From CAVTYH01 sp963738835 (GTDB taxonomy: Bacteria > Planctomycetota > Planctomycetia > Pirellulales > JADZDJ01), in contig CAVTYH010000009.1 of the NCBI GenBank assembly GCA_963738835.1, forward strand, positions 1 to 64,000: DNA of 64,000 nucleotides, written 5' to 3'. This document shows positions 36,603-47,181 of the stretch, one piece after another. The position numbers were made by a program, and so were the translations under genes. The notes under the pieces are model-generated. The model saw only the letters and a program-made list of their open reading frames with translations, had not been told where the DNA came from and ran no database searches. Position 1 is the first letter of the stretch. The number at the start of each line of letters is the position of its first letter.

Positions 36603-39098
36603 TCATTCCTGTAAGTCACGTAGTTTGTTCTTGAGCTCGTCTTTCTGGCGTTTCACCGTTTCCTGATTCAGCTTTTCTTGAGTCGTGATGATGTCGCGGA
36701 GCATGTCTACGACCTCATTAAACGTCTCTAATTCTAACATCTTGTCCAAGACCAGTTTCATTTCCGCCAGGATCGCGTCGGCCTGCTTGACGGCTTCAGA
36801 AAGCTTCAGCGGACCGGCTGCTGGGTCGTCGAGTACGCGGCGGAGCTCGACCAGCCGTGCCGCGATACATGGGAAACATCTGGGTGCTAATGTGCCGCAG
36901 CGGGTCGGCAATTTGGTCTTTGAGCCGGGTTTGCAATTCCGGCGTATCAATGCGGTTGTTGGTCATCTCTTCGCGCAGTTCGTCGAACGAATTGGCCACG
37001 GTTAGCGTTTCGCTGGCCGATCGATCGCCGTTGTCCAGCGCCCGGGCCACTCGCACCTCGCGCTGCTCAAGTGCCCGCTTTAACAGCCGCGTGCCGCGCT
37101 GCTCGGGAGTTTCGCCCGGCGGAGCGTTGTCGTCGTCCGGTTTGTCGCCGGGCTCGGCGCCGACACGCGTGTTTTCTTCCCCTGGCTCGTGACCCGCCTG
37201 ATTGGCCTCAAGCTGTTTGCCATTGGGCGGAGAGAAATTAAGCCGCACCAAAAGATCGCGCGTGTCGTTCATTTCGCCGTAGATGACTTCGAATTGCCGG
37301 CGGAGCATCAGCTCGCGCCCTTCGAGCATCGAGAGTAACTGCTCCGGCGCGACGATATCGAGCTGATACCGTTCGCCTTGCCCGATGTTGGCGCCGGATG
37401 GCAACGCGCAGTTATCGGCGGCCTTGAGCGTCACCAGCAGCTTGCCGCCGATTTGCGGGACGAACGCCAGCAGCGCGATCGATTTGTTCTTGAGTGCTGA
37501 TGCCGTCAATGAGCGATTTTTCATCGGTCGATGTGATCCGGGCCAGATCTTCCGGCGCTTTTATTTTCTGTCGCTCCAATAATTCGCCGATGGCACGCTG
37601 GTGTTTTAGATCGAGCGATTCGTCATTGGCCGCATCGATGGTTAGCTCGCTGCGCTGTACACCGTCGCGCGTGAGCGTGGAAGTGCGAAACGACTTTTCA
37701 GCGGGAGATTCCTGATTGAGTTGATATTCGAACCACAGCTTCGCCAAACCGTAATCGTCGCGGACGTCGCCGACCACGGGCAGTCGGGCTTGTGGCGTGA
37801 TGGCCGTACTAATTCCGTGCAGCCGCAGTGCGACCACCGGTACGTCGTCGGGTCGGGCCGCCAAAACGAGCCGCACCGGATCGCGGCTGCGAATGCCATC
37901 GGCATCATGCAGATCGAACAGCAGCGTTGTGTCTTCCATTAGCTCTGGCAGGGTCACGTCGAAATGCCGCTGATCGCCGCCGGGCGGCAGTTGCACTTCC
38001 GTGAGCGTGCCGGCCTTATCGCCATGCACGATGGTGATTGGCACTGCCACCAGGTCTTTGTTTGACTCGCAATGCAAGGTCACCTTGGTTCCCTGCGGCA
38101 ACTGCACCAGCGCGCTGGCAGGCACGGTGTTGGCGGGGCGGCCGGTATAGGCGGGGTATTCGCACGCCAATTCGACGTGGCTGAGTGCAGGGTTATCGAC
38201 AACTTCCAGCCGAAAACCGCGGTCACGGTCGTCTCCGCCGTAAATGTCGAAATCGATCGACGACATCACACCTTTGAAAACGTACGAATATTTTTGTTCG
38301 CGGTCGCGCGGGCCGGCGACGCCTACGGTGCTCATGTTGTCGCGACCACGCGTGCCGTCTTGGGTCCGATAGCGGACTTGCACGGTGTCTGGCGCGGTGA
38401 ATCGGCCCGTCAGATCGGCCGCCGCCGTGATTTCAACGTCCGAACCCTTGGCGACTTTCAGAATTCGATCGGCCGGAAAGCTTTGCATTTTCACATGATT
38501 GGCCCGCGGCCAGAGCAAGTCTTTATCCAACAGCACGACGCGATTCACCCAAGTGGCAAATGCTTCGCGTGCCGTCACGGCAAACACCAAGACCGACATC
38601 GCCAGCGCCGCCGCAAAACCTAAAGTGCGCAACAGGGGCGAGAACCGGAATACATCTCCCAGCCGCACATCTTCCGAGCGCTCGATGGCTTGCCGGCGAG
38701 TGTGCCGAAGCATTTCGGGATTGAAATCGACGGCATGCGACGGGCGGGTGTCCAATTCGACCGTCGTGAGCAAACTGTCGCGATAATCGTGGAAGCGACG
38801 CTCCAGGAGCACGGCCAAATCGGAATCATCCAATGGCCGGAAAGCGCGGCGGATCAAATACCGATTCACCACGTACACGCAGCGCCGCCGCCAGCGCCAC
38901 AAGCATGACCACGCGAAATTGCCAAGGCGGCTCGAAGAGCCAATCGAATGCCAAAGAAAACCAAAACGCCAGCCCCAACAGCACCACGACGGCAGCCAGC
39001 CCCTGCGTCCACACATAAGTGCGAATGCGCAGTCGCAGCGCAGCCAGCAAAGCGGCAATGCGAGGAGCGAGCGGTTGCTGTTCAATTTCAATGGACAT
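36603..39098 (-). CDS. DUF4175-like membrane protein of the MoxR cluster (three frameshifts)
   Basis: About 830 residues in four frame segments, with breaks near 38878, 37510 and 36870. Two N-terminal membrane spans (GLAAVVVLLGLAFWFSLAFD, FRVVMLVALAAAL), then DSDLAVLLERRFHDYRDSLL, a third span (RTLGFAAALAMSVLVFAVTA), a large periplasmic beta-rich part (PADRILKVAKGSDVEITAAA, VQVRYRTQDGTRGRDNMS) and a helical C-terminus (EARELxLRRQFE-type, here LEGRELMLRRQFEVIYGEMN, and LVLDKMLELETFNEVVDMLR, QKDELKNKLRDLQE). This domain order is that of the DUF4175/TIGR02302-like proteins that accompany MoxR-VWA genes. Exact role unknown. Confidence 0.8.
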
Positions 39099-39104
39099 TA
39101 TTTT

Positions 39105-41715
39105 TCACGCCAGGCGACACAATCGCCGCACTAACCATTCCACGCACAAGCAGCCGGCGATTAACGCCAACAGAAAGTGCATCCAATGTTCTTCCCAGAC
39201 GCGATCTTTCTGGCCAGCCACATAGGTTTCTTGCGTCTTGTCGGCGAGCTGAGCGGCCAGCGGCTCGGTGCTGCTTGCTCCAATTGCCGCAGGCATGCCG
39301 ATGTACAACCGACCGCCGGTGCCGTCGGCCAGCTCCTTGAGCAGTTTGTCATTTCGTTCCGGATGCTCTTGCTCCAGCTTCGGCATGAACACCTGCAGGC
39401 GTTTGGTGAGTGGCTCGTTGGGGGCATCGGGATGCAGCTAGCTCCACGCGGCATTCGCCTTCCTGTGTGACCGTGAATTGCCCCAGGTACATGCCTTTGC
39501 GCGACGGATCGGCCGTGAGCGCAACTGAAATCGGATGGCCATCGCGCTGTGTCACTTGCATCGTCACTTTTGGCACATCGAGTGGCTGGTGCTGGGGATT
39601 CGTAAGCAGCGCCCGTACGACGACCGTGTTGCCGACAACATAGCGATCGCGCTCCACCAGCAAGTTGCCGAGCTTCGAACCGCGCAGCAGCCGGCCTTGC
39701 GAGACGTGGCGAATCAGCTTGGTGTAGAACAGGTCGAAGTAGCGTTCGTCTACTTCGCGCAGTCGCCACATTTCGCCGCTGCCCATGTAAAACACACGGC
39801 CAGAACCGTAAAACTGCCCGGCGAAGTACACCGGCTTCTGATCGGCCACGGCCGCCTCCGGATCCGAATACAACGCATAAGTTGTCGCGCCGAGTTTTGG
39901 TCCCCGCACTCGGTAGTAGCCATACACGCCTTTGAACGAATCCCAAACTTCGTGGCTGGTGGCGGCACTATCGTCAAGCCACAGGAATTCCGATTCCAGA
40001 CCTTCGCGCGTGAAATCTAGCGGCCACGGTTGAGTCGATCCATAGCGGGCATCTTCTAACAGCGCCAACCGGCGATTGAATTCTACCGGATAGAGCTTGC
40101 GTATCGTGGCCATCGTCGGCGATTGAACCCAGGCGTCGGTGTAGACTGGCCCTGCGACGACGATCAGGCCGCCCGATTCTTCGGCGACCCATTTTTCGAG
40201 CAGTTCGATTTGCACCGGATCCAACTCGCGCCAATCGGGATCGAACGCCACAATGGTGTCGTACTCCGCCAGTTCCTGCATGGTGTGCGGAAACGTATCG
40301 AGGATTTGGTTGGCGTCTTGCGAGACGCCCTCGGTGGCCGATTGCAGCAGCACGTCGACCACCACGTCGCCGCTCTTGGCCAACTCGCTGCGGCGCAGCA
40401 TGTTGCGTAGGAATTGATATTCCCGCGTCGGGCCACCGGCAAACAGCAACACGTGGTTTTTGCGATCGACAATATCAACATCCACTTCCTGCTGGTTGTC
40501 GGAAACGTCTTTGTCTTCGGCAATCGGCTTGATTCTGAAGCGTATGACGCGCCGACCGGCAGTGTCGAAGCCAGGAATGTCGAACTTCACCGGCACAATT
40601 TCGGAATCGCCACCCAACGTGACCCGTTCGGATTTATCGAGCACCGATTCTCCGGAGCCAGATTTCGATTCGCCTGCCGCAAGCACATTCAATTCAACAG
40701 CGACGGTGCGACCGGCCAGTCCCTTCGATTGCACATAGCCGGTGACTTGGAAGCTGTCGCCGGGATAAGCCCGCGCCGGGGCAATCAAATCGCTGACTCG
40801 CACATTCGTGGGCCGAGTTGCCGAACCGATGCCGACGACATGAACGGGAATTTTGGCTTCCTGAGCCGCTTTGATGGCGGCCGAGACATCGACGCCGGCA
40901 TTTTGTCCGCCGTCGCTGAATAGCACGATCGCCGAAACGGGCGCCCCACGGTCGTCGGCGATAATTTGCCGCACGGCCTGACCAATTCGCGTTTCAGCGC
41001 CTTGCGGATCAAGCTCCTTGCGCCAATCGATCTTTACAGTCTCCTTACCTTCCGATGTCGATGGTGAGTCGCTTGCCGGCTCGCGCGGGAAGCGTCGCAA
41101 CGCAGCGACCCGCCGCAGATCGGCATCGAACCGCACGACATCGACATCGTGGGTCTGCCGCAGCGCGTCAAGGAATTTGCCATCGGCCAATGCGCCAGCC
41201 ACTTGATCGATCCGCCGCGGCGGGCCAGAAACGCCAGGCGTCGATCCAGAGTTTCCGGTCAGCGACTCGTCGTTATCGCTGCGGCTCATGCTCAGGCTCG
41301 TATCCACGAGCAGGATTGCCCGCGAATTATGAATTACTTTCGTTTCGCTGCGCCGCTGAACATCCAAATACATCAGCAGCACACCGGCAAACGCAGCCAA
41401 CCGCAAGAGCGCCAGCAGCGCGCCAATTCCAGGCTTCAGTTCCACGCTATCGCGACGGTACATGTACACCACGAAGGCCAGGACGATTACACAGACCAAT
41501 ACCAAGAGCGGCGTTTGCCACCACTCGGAGAACGATTGCAGCCGTGTCGATTCAAAACGAGTCCGCGTTAATGCATGGGCAACGGCTGTTGAGCCCGATT
41601 CTGCCACGCTTTGCAAATCGGTCGGCACACTCGTCGTCGAAAGAGCCGCAGCGTGCGCCACGACACCAACGCTGAGCGAAATCGCAAGTGCAAAAATCAG
41701 TTTCATCCTGGCCAT
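39105..41715 (-). CDS. Membrane VWA protein with glutamine-amidotransferase-like region (frameshifted)
   Basis: About 870 residues. Two or three N-terminal spans (LIFALAISLSVGVVAHA, LLVLVCVIVLAFVVYMYRR, LRLAAFAGVLLMYLDV), a VWA domain with MIDAS ILLVDTSLSMSRSD and SAIVLFSDGGQNAGVD, beta-rich CARDB-like parts, then a GATase1-like segment (LDTFPHTMQELAEYDTIVAF, LLEKWVAEESGGLIVVAGPV). The frame breaks near 39440; the rest ends GQKDRVWEEHWMHFLLALIA with a final membrane span. Follows the BatA gene with one base between stop and ATG. Confidence 0.88.
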
Positions 41716-41716
41716 T

Positions 41717-43939
41717 TTAGCGCACTCCTTGCAAACGAGCCGGATGGTAACTGATGGAGTAGGCCAACAGTTGTTCGCCAATCAACAGCGCAATCAACAC
41801 AAACAACAAGGTCTCGCTGAGATTCGAGCCCTGCATTTCCTTGGCGTTGAGATACAAATCGGCAGCGGGATGATATTCAAAGACGACGTCTTTCAGCTCG
41901 GTGCCCAACTGCTCGCGACTAATTTGCTTGAGATTTCCTTCAGCAGCATCAACGTTGTAGGCAAACGCAAAGCTTTCCTGAGTGTTGTCGTTGGCCGTGA
42001 GCTGCACCTCATAGATGCCACTGGTGTCAGTGTCTGGAAATTTCGCGATCGCCGGACCTTTTTCTTGCGGCTCAGCTTTGACGACCACCTTGTCGGCAGT
42101 GCCTTCAACGGGCGTAAGGAATTCCACTTGCGGTTGATATTTTTGTGTGTCGACCGGAATTTCCAGCGGCGCGCCAACCTGCCGCGAGGGGTCGGCATCC
42201 TTGCCTGACGCTAGGTATGACTCCAACTCAAGCATGGTGACCACGAAACTTGGATTATCGCGGGCCCAGTTGTTCCATTTCGGCGCGGCAGTGGTGAGAA
42301 ACGCCACGACCCGGCCATCACCCAGTTTTTTATCGATCACCAGAGGCGCGCCGTTTCGCACCCGGGCAATGACGCCGGTGGAACTGGCTTCCCCGGGCTT
42401 CCAGCCCTTTTTTACGGCGAAATATTTTTCGATATTCACCGTCTTGATGAAGGGATTATTCTCGCCGGCGAAAATGCGAAAGATCGGATGATCGGTAATT
42501 TGCAGGTCGGGCGATTTTTGCAAAGCATCCACCAACAGCGGCACCGAGGCCTCGATTGGCACCGGAAACAGGCCGGTTCCGTCGGCGTACAGCTGGTTGA
42601 GAAAATCCGGCCGTGATTGATCGCCGAGGAAAAAAGCCACACCGCCGCCCGCCTCAACGTACTTCGTTAGCTTTTCGATCGCCGTAAGCGGCAAGCGATC
42701 GATGTTGCAAAGATACACGGCGTGGAACGCATCCAACTCGTGATCGTCCAAAAATCGCGGCGCTTCCACGCGCGGCCGCAAACCGGTGGGCACGGGCCCT
42801 GGTTGCGACAATGTAGATTGCAAAAAGTAACCATCGCCACCGCGGGCGGTGCCTGCTTTCAGGCCGCCGTCGATAATCAGAACGGGCACGCCGGTGGGAA
42901 AATCGATCACCGATTGCCGTACGTTGTCTAGCATGACTGCATCAGCCGCGAGAGATGCCGAAATGCGCCGCTCGCCGGCGCTGGCAGCTCGCACTTCGAA
43001 TTCTTTCGTGACGCTGCGGCCGGGCGCAATTTTGTCGATCTCGATTGCGGGCCGCTGCACCCCCTGCTCTTCCAGCCGCACCGAAACGTTTGTGGCCGGT
43101 GTCTCGCCAAAGTTTTGTACCGTCAGCTCCATCGGCAACGGCACGCCGGCTGCACGAGTGCCGCGTGCTGGGCGGAGCGATGTGATCGCCAGATTCGGCC
43201 GCATCGAATCAACGCACGGAATGAAATGGATCTTCCCGCCTGCTGCATTGATTTTTAACAGTAGCTTACGTAACTCAGCGGCACCTGCCCAATCTTTGGC
43301 CCGCAAATCAGACACCACAAACACGATGTGCTGTTCATCGCCGCCGTCGCCAATCATTTGCGTGGCGGCTTTGAGAGCTTCCGCCGGTCCCACGGAGAGT
43401 TGCGAAACGTGCAGCCGCTGTAAGGTTCGATCGAGCTTCTTGAGAAACTCGCCAGTGTCGACTGTTTCGCTCATCAAGTCGCCCTGCGTTCCCTTCGAGG
43501 GATGACTGGCCTGAGAAAATCGCAGCAGCGTGAACTCCTGCCGGCTTGGTTGCTCCGAGGCTTGCTTGCCCAGCCTGGCAATGAACTTTTTGGCTTCGTC
43601 AAACGCCGTGGTATCTGACCAGTGGTCGGACATCGAAAAACTGTCATCCAGCAGCACGATGTGATGCTGTCGATTGCCGCCGAACAATCCGCTTTGCACG
43701 AGCGGTTGCGTCACCATTAGCACTGCCGCCGCTATGGCCACGATCCTCAGCAAGAGCAGCAACAATTGCTTGAGCATCACCCAAGTGCGGTTCCGCTTCT
43801 GGCTGACGAGCAAAAACTCCATCGCCGCCCAATGCACCTTGCGATGGCGCATGAGGTTGATCAGATGGATCAGAATCGGCAACGCCACAAGGCCCGCGGC
43901 AATGGCGATCGGCAATGGATAAAGGAATGACGGCATCAT
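41717..43939 (-). CDS. BatA-like aerotolerance-family membrane protein with VWA domain
   Basis: 740 residues. The N-terminus matches the BatA/aerotolerance N-terminal domain: LPILIHLINLMRHRKVHWAA, MEFLLVSQKRNRTWVMLKQL, LLLLLRIVAIAAAVLMVTQP. A VWA domain follows with IVLLDDSFSMSDHWS and HIVFVVSDLRAKDWAG, then a CARDB-like part, a DUF4159/GATase-like part (YVEAGGGVAFFLGDQSRPDF) and a C-terminal span (LSETLLFVLIALLIGEQLLA). In other bacteria BatA proteins work with MoxR and DUF58. Start overlaps the DUF58 stop by 4 bases. Intact frame. Confidence 0.92.
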   Translation of the reverse strand: MMPSFLYPLPIAIAAGLVALPILIHLINLMRHRKVHWAAMEFLLVSQKRNRTWVMLKQLLLLLLRIVAIAAAVLMVTQPLVQSGLFGGNRQHHIVLLDDSFSMSDHWSDTTAFDEAKKFIARLGKQASEQPSRQEFTLLRFSQASHPSKGTQGDLMSETVDTGEFLKKLDRTLQRLHVSQLSVGPAEALKAATQMIGDGGDEQHIVFVVSDLRAKDWAGAAELRKLLLKINAAGGKIHFIPCVDSMRPNLAITSLRPARGTRAAGVPLPMELTVQNFGETPATNVSVRLEEQGVQRPAIEIDKIAPGRSVTKEFEVRAASAGERRISASLAADAVMLDNVRQSVIDFPTGVPVLIIDGGLKAGTARGGDGYFLQSTLSQPGPVPTGLRPRVEAPRFLDDHELDAFHAVYLCNIDRLPLTAIEKLTKYVEAGGGVAFFLGDQSRPDFLNQLYADGTGLFPVPIEASVPLLVDALQKSPDLQITDHPIFRIFAGENNPFIKTVNIEKYFAVKKGWKPGEASSTGVIARVRNGAPLVIDKKLGDGRVVAFLTTAAPKWNNWARDNPSFVVTMLELESYLASGKDADPSRQVGAPLEIPVDTQKYQPQVEFLTPVEGTADKVVVKAEPQEKGPAIAKFPDTDTSGIYEVQLTANDNTQESFAFAYNVDAAEGNLKQISREQLGTELKDVVFEYHPAADLYLNAKEMQGSNLSETLLFVLIALLIGEQLLAYSISYHPARLQGVR

Positions 43940-44844
43940 GTTCTCCGCTGCATTCCCAGCCGATTGCTGATGAAGTGCGCCAACGCCGCATCAAGCGGAT
44001 CGCTGGTGCGGACCAGCTTGTAGTCAACGGCGTTTTGAGAGCACGCTCGGCGGATCTCTTCTAAGTAAGCGTTCAAAGCTTCCAGGTAACCCTCGCGCAG
44101 CGCCCGGGGATTGCACGTCAAATTCTCGGGCAATTCCAAACCTTCAAAGCGTGTGGGGCCGGAGAATTGAAAATCGAGTTCGTCATCATCCAAAACGTGC
44201 AGCACCATGACGTCATGGCCACGCTGGCGCAGCAGTTTGATGCCTTTGATGAAACCGGCGCGCGGCGCCAGCAAATCCGACAAGATGATCATCATCCCGC
44301 GGTGCGGAAAGTTCTCGGCGGCGTTGCGGAGAATCTGCTGCAAATCGGTCTTCTTCTGAGGCGCGCTGACTGAGAGCGATTGAATGATCGAGTGCAAATG
44401 GCTGCGCTTGGTGCGCAGCGGCACGGTCGCCCGCACCGCCTCGTCGAAAGCAATCAAGCCTACGGCGTCTTGCTGTCGCAGCAGCAAATATGCCAAGCTT
44501 ACGGCGGCGGTGCAGGCGTATTCGTACTTGTCCATTGGTCCGCGGCCGTAACGCATGCTGTTGGAAACATCGACGACCAGCGTGCACCGCAAGTTGGTTT
44601 CTTCCTCGAACTGCTTGACGTAGAATCGATCTTGCTTGGCCCAAACTTTCCAATCGACGTGCCGTAAGTCGTCGCCCAACGTGTATTCGCGGTGCTGCAA
44701 GAATTCGACCGACTGCCCGAAGTGCGGACTGCGGTGCATGCCGGAGAGAAATCCCTCGACAATGTGCCGAGCGCGCAGGTCCATCCTGGCGATGCGCTTG
44801 ATGGCCTCGGGATGCAGGAAGCGTTTGTTATCGACTGTGGCCAC
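43936..44844 (-). CDS. DUF58 domain protein
   Basis: 302 residues. DUF58 signature FLSGMHRSPHFGQSVEFLQH, REYTLGDDLRHVDWKVWAKQ, DRFYVKQFEEETNLRCTLVV, followed by a VWA-like MIDAS DVSNSMRYG. DUF58 proteins are the usual partner of MoxR AAA ATPases and are thought to link the ATPase to membrane VWA proteins. No membrane span. 4-base overlap with BatA and about 100 bases after MoxR. Confidence 0.94.
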   Translation of the reverse strand: MATVDNKRFLHPEAIKRIARMDLRARHIVEGFLSGMHRSPHFGQSVEFLQHREYTLGDDLRHVDWKVWAKQDRFYVKQFEEETNLRCTLVVDVSNSMRYGRGPMDKYEYACTAAVSLAYLLLRQQDAVGLIAFDEAVRATVPLRTKRSHLHSIIQSLSVSAPQKKTDLQQILRNAAENFPHRGMMIILSDLLAPRAGFIKGIKLLRQRGHDVMVLHVLDDDELDFQFSGPTRFEGLELPENLTCNPRALREGYLEALNAYLEEIRRACSQNAVDYKLVRTSDPLDAALAHFISNRLGMQRRT

Positions 44845-44946
44845 GAGGGGTGAATGTGTGAAGGGGTTGACAAGTGAAAAAGTGACAAAAGCAATCGTGG
44901 TCGCTGTGTAGCGGCGGGGCTATGTCCTGCACTCGCGACGCACAAT

Positions 44947-45999
44947 CTACGACGCAAAAATCTTTTGAAACCGCGAATCGCTGGTCAGGTCGCTCTCTTT
45001 CGTCGGCGTGATGTCAATCAGACGATTGACAACATCGTCGGAGCCAATCCCTTCGCTTTCAGCGGAAAAATTCACAACTAGGCGATGCCGCAGCACCGGT
45101 TTGGCAAGCGCTTGAATGTCTTCCGTGGAAACGTGGGTCCGCCCGTGCAGCAGCTCGCGCGCTTTGCCGCCGAGAATCAGGAATTGAACCGCTCGCGGCC
45201 CGGCGCCCCAGGAGATTTGATCGTTGATAAAATCCGGGACTCCTGCTTCGCCGACGCGGGTTTGCCGGACGAGCGAAAGTACGTAGCGGATGACGTGATC
45301 GGTGACGGGCACTTCGCGGACCATGTGTTGCAACTCGATAATCTCATCCGCGGTAAGCACTGGCACAATGTGATCGGCCATCACTGCTGTGGTGCGGCGC
45401 GCGATTTCAAACTCCTCGCCGAAGTTCGGATAATTCACGAAGATTTTGAACATGAATCGATCTTGCTGCGCCTCGGGCAACGGATACGTCCCTTCCTGCT
45501 CGATTGGATTTTGCGTGGCCAGCACAAAGAACGGATCGGCTAGTTGATGCCGTACGCGGCCGACCGTGACTTGTCGTTCCTGCATGGCTTCTAACAGCGC
45601 GGCCTGCGTTTTCGGCGGGGTGCGGTTGATTTCGTCGGCCAAAATGACGTTGGCGAACAGCGGCCCCTCCAGAAAACGGAATTCGCGGCTGCCGGTGCTG
45701 CGGTTCTCTTCGATGATTTCCGTGCCGGTGATGTCGGCGGGCATCAGGTCGGGAGTGAATTGAATGCGGCTGAACGAAAGATTGAGCGCTCGGGCCAGCG
45801 TGCTGATCATGAGCGTCTTGGCCAGCCCCGGCACACCTTCCAGCAAACAGTGGCTGCGGCTGAAGAGCGAAATCAAGAGCTCTTCAATAACCTGATTCTG
45901 GCCAACGATCACTTGCGAAAGCTGCTGTAGAATTTTCTCGCGAGCTTCGTTTAGTTTGCGAATGGCGACGGAATCGGGCTGGAAAGCAGTATCAGACAT
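44947..45999 (-). CDS. MoxR-family AAA+ ATPase
   Basis: 350 residues. Walker A LLEGVPGLAKTLMISTLARA, Walker B VILADEINRTPPKTQAALLE, sensor FFVLATQNPIEQEGTYPLPE and AQQDRFMFKI, and a C-terminal lid with ISWGAGPRAVQFLILGGKAR. MoxR ATPases act as chaperone-like remodellers of VWA proteins or their cofactors. Heads the DUF58-BatA-VWA run on the minus strand. Confidence 0.95.
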   Translation of the reverse strand: MSDTAFQPDSVAIRKLNEAREKILQQLSQVIVGQNQVIEELLISLFSRSHCLLEGVPGLAKTLMISTLARALNLSFSRIQFTPDLMPADITGTEIIEENRSTGSREFRFLEGPLFANVILADEINRTPPKTQAALLEAMQERQVTVGRVRHQLADPFFVLATQNPIEQEGTYPLPEAQQDRFMFKIFVNYPNFGEEFEIARRTTAVMADHIVPVLTADEIIELQHMVREVPVTDHVIRYVLSLVRQTRVGEAGVPDFINDQISWGAGPRAVQFLILGGKARELLHGRTHVSTEDIQALAKPVLRHRLVVNFSAESEGIGSDDVVNRLIDITPTKESDLTSDSRFQKIFAS

Positions 46000-46064
46000 G
46001 AAGTGGGCTCCAAGTTGGAAGGACGAATCGCTGACTCGTCGATTGCGCGGTTAGGTGCTGAAAA

Positions 46065-47111
46065 TCAGCGCTGATAAATCGGGAGGATGTTGTTGTCGAA
46101 TTGCAGAATCGTGAGGTTGACCGCGGTGGTGTAAATCGGACCAACATAGCCTTGATTCCAATACATGCCGTTGCGGTCTTCAGAGGCTTCATTTACCAGG
46201 CGGGTGTAAATCTGATCGCGATATTTCTCCCACTTTTCGCCCCCTTCGCGGTACATGACCTGAGCGTAGTAATAGTGGGCATAGTGCCAGTGGCCAAAGC
46301 TTTGATTGCTGATGTTGTTCAGGTTTTTTTCGGAATACGCCAGCATTTTGGGTACGTACTTGTCTTCGTAATCGCCGGCGTTGAACAAGCAGGCGATGGC
46401 GGCGGCAGTGATGGCTGGCCGCGGACCGCCACCTTTGGAACTGTACTGCACAGCGCCTTCATCAGGCAGAATGCAACTGTGGATATAGCCGATTGCCTTG
46501 TCGATGATTTCTTTGGGAACGGTAATGCCGGCGTTGCGGCAACCGCGGAGGCCCTGGACCTGAGTGATGGTGGTGGAGCCTTCGTCAAAACCACCGCCGT
46601 CTTTGGCACTAACGTAGCCCCAACCGCCGGCATCGGTTTGTGCCCGTCCGCAGAATTCCACCGCTTTGGTCAGCACCTGAATTAGTTGCTGCCGGCGGGC
46701 TTCGTCTTCCTCTTCCCCCAGCACTTGCGAGAGGAACAGCATCGAGTAGCCGTGGCCGTAGGTGTAACGGTCGTCGCGCGTCGGATCGCCGATCAGGCCG
46801 TTCGATCGGGCGTGGCTGCACAAATAATCGACCGCCCGACGGATGTTCGGAGCATATTTGCCTTGCGTCGTGGTAGAGCCTTCTTGCAACAGCGCGACAC
46901 CTGCAAGTGCCGTCATTGCGGTCGGATAGAGCCCATCTTTTGCAGACCATTGCCCGAGCCGAGATTGTGTGTTGGCGACCCAATCGAGCCCGCGAGAGAT
47001 GCAGCGTTCCACGCGCGGATCTCTCTTCCCTGCGGCCTCGCTGCTGCCGCAGTAACACAGACTGCTAAGTGCAACCAGTACTGTAGTAACCCGCTTGAAA
47101 TGCGAAACCAT
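46065..47111 (-). CDS. Exported squalene-cyclase-fold (prenyltransferase-like alpha/alpha barrel) protein
   Basis: 348 residues. Signal peptide after MVSHFKRVTTVLVALSSLCY (start 47111 chosen for this). Repeats of the prenyltransferase/squalene-oxidase type: CISRGLDWVANTQSRLGQWS, YPTAMTALAGVALLQEG, VEFCGRAQTDAGGWGYVSAK, ITAAAIACLFNAGDYEDKYV, YYYAQVMYREGG. Catalytic motifs of real squalene-hopene cyclases (DxDD) are not seen. It is therefore more likely a binding protein of the MoxR neighbourhood than a terpene cyclase. Lies 70 bases after the propeller gene and 65 bases before MoxR. Confidence 0.85.
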   Translation of the reverse strand: MVSHFKRVTTVLVALSSLCYCGSSEAAGKRDPRVERCISRGLDWVANTQSRLGQWSAKDGLYPTAMTALAGVALLQEGSTTTQGKYAPNIRRAVDYLCSHARSNGLIGDPTRDDRYTYGHGYSMLFLSQVLGEEEDEARRQQLIQVLTKAVEFCGRAQTDAGGWGYVSAKDGGGFDEGSTTITQVQGLRGCRNAGITVPKEIIDKAIGYIHSCILPDEGAVQYSSKGGGPRPAITAAAIACLFNAGDYEDKYVPKMLAYSEKNLNNISNQSFGHWHYAHYYYAQVMYREGGEKWEKYRDQIYTRLVNEASEDRNGMYWNQGYVGPIYTTAVNLTILQFDNNILPIYQR

Positions 47112-47181
47112 GATATGAGCGGAGTTGGAGTTGTTAATTGAGGAAACGAACCGCGATAAGCGCAGCTTCAAACTGTAGACA

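Noticed and set aside
44845..44946. Possible tRNA or small RNA between MoxR and DUF58
   Set aside because: Contains only short GTGAA-type repeats; no cloverleaf or terminator seen.
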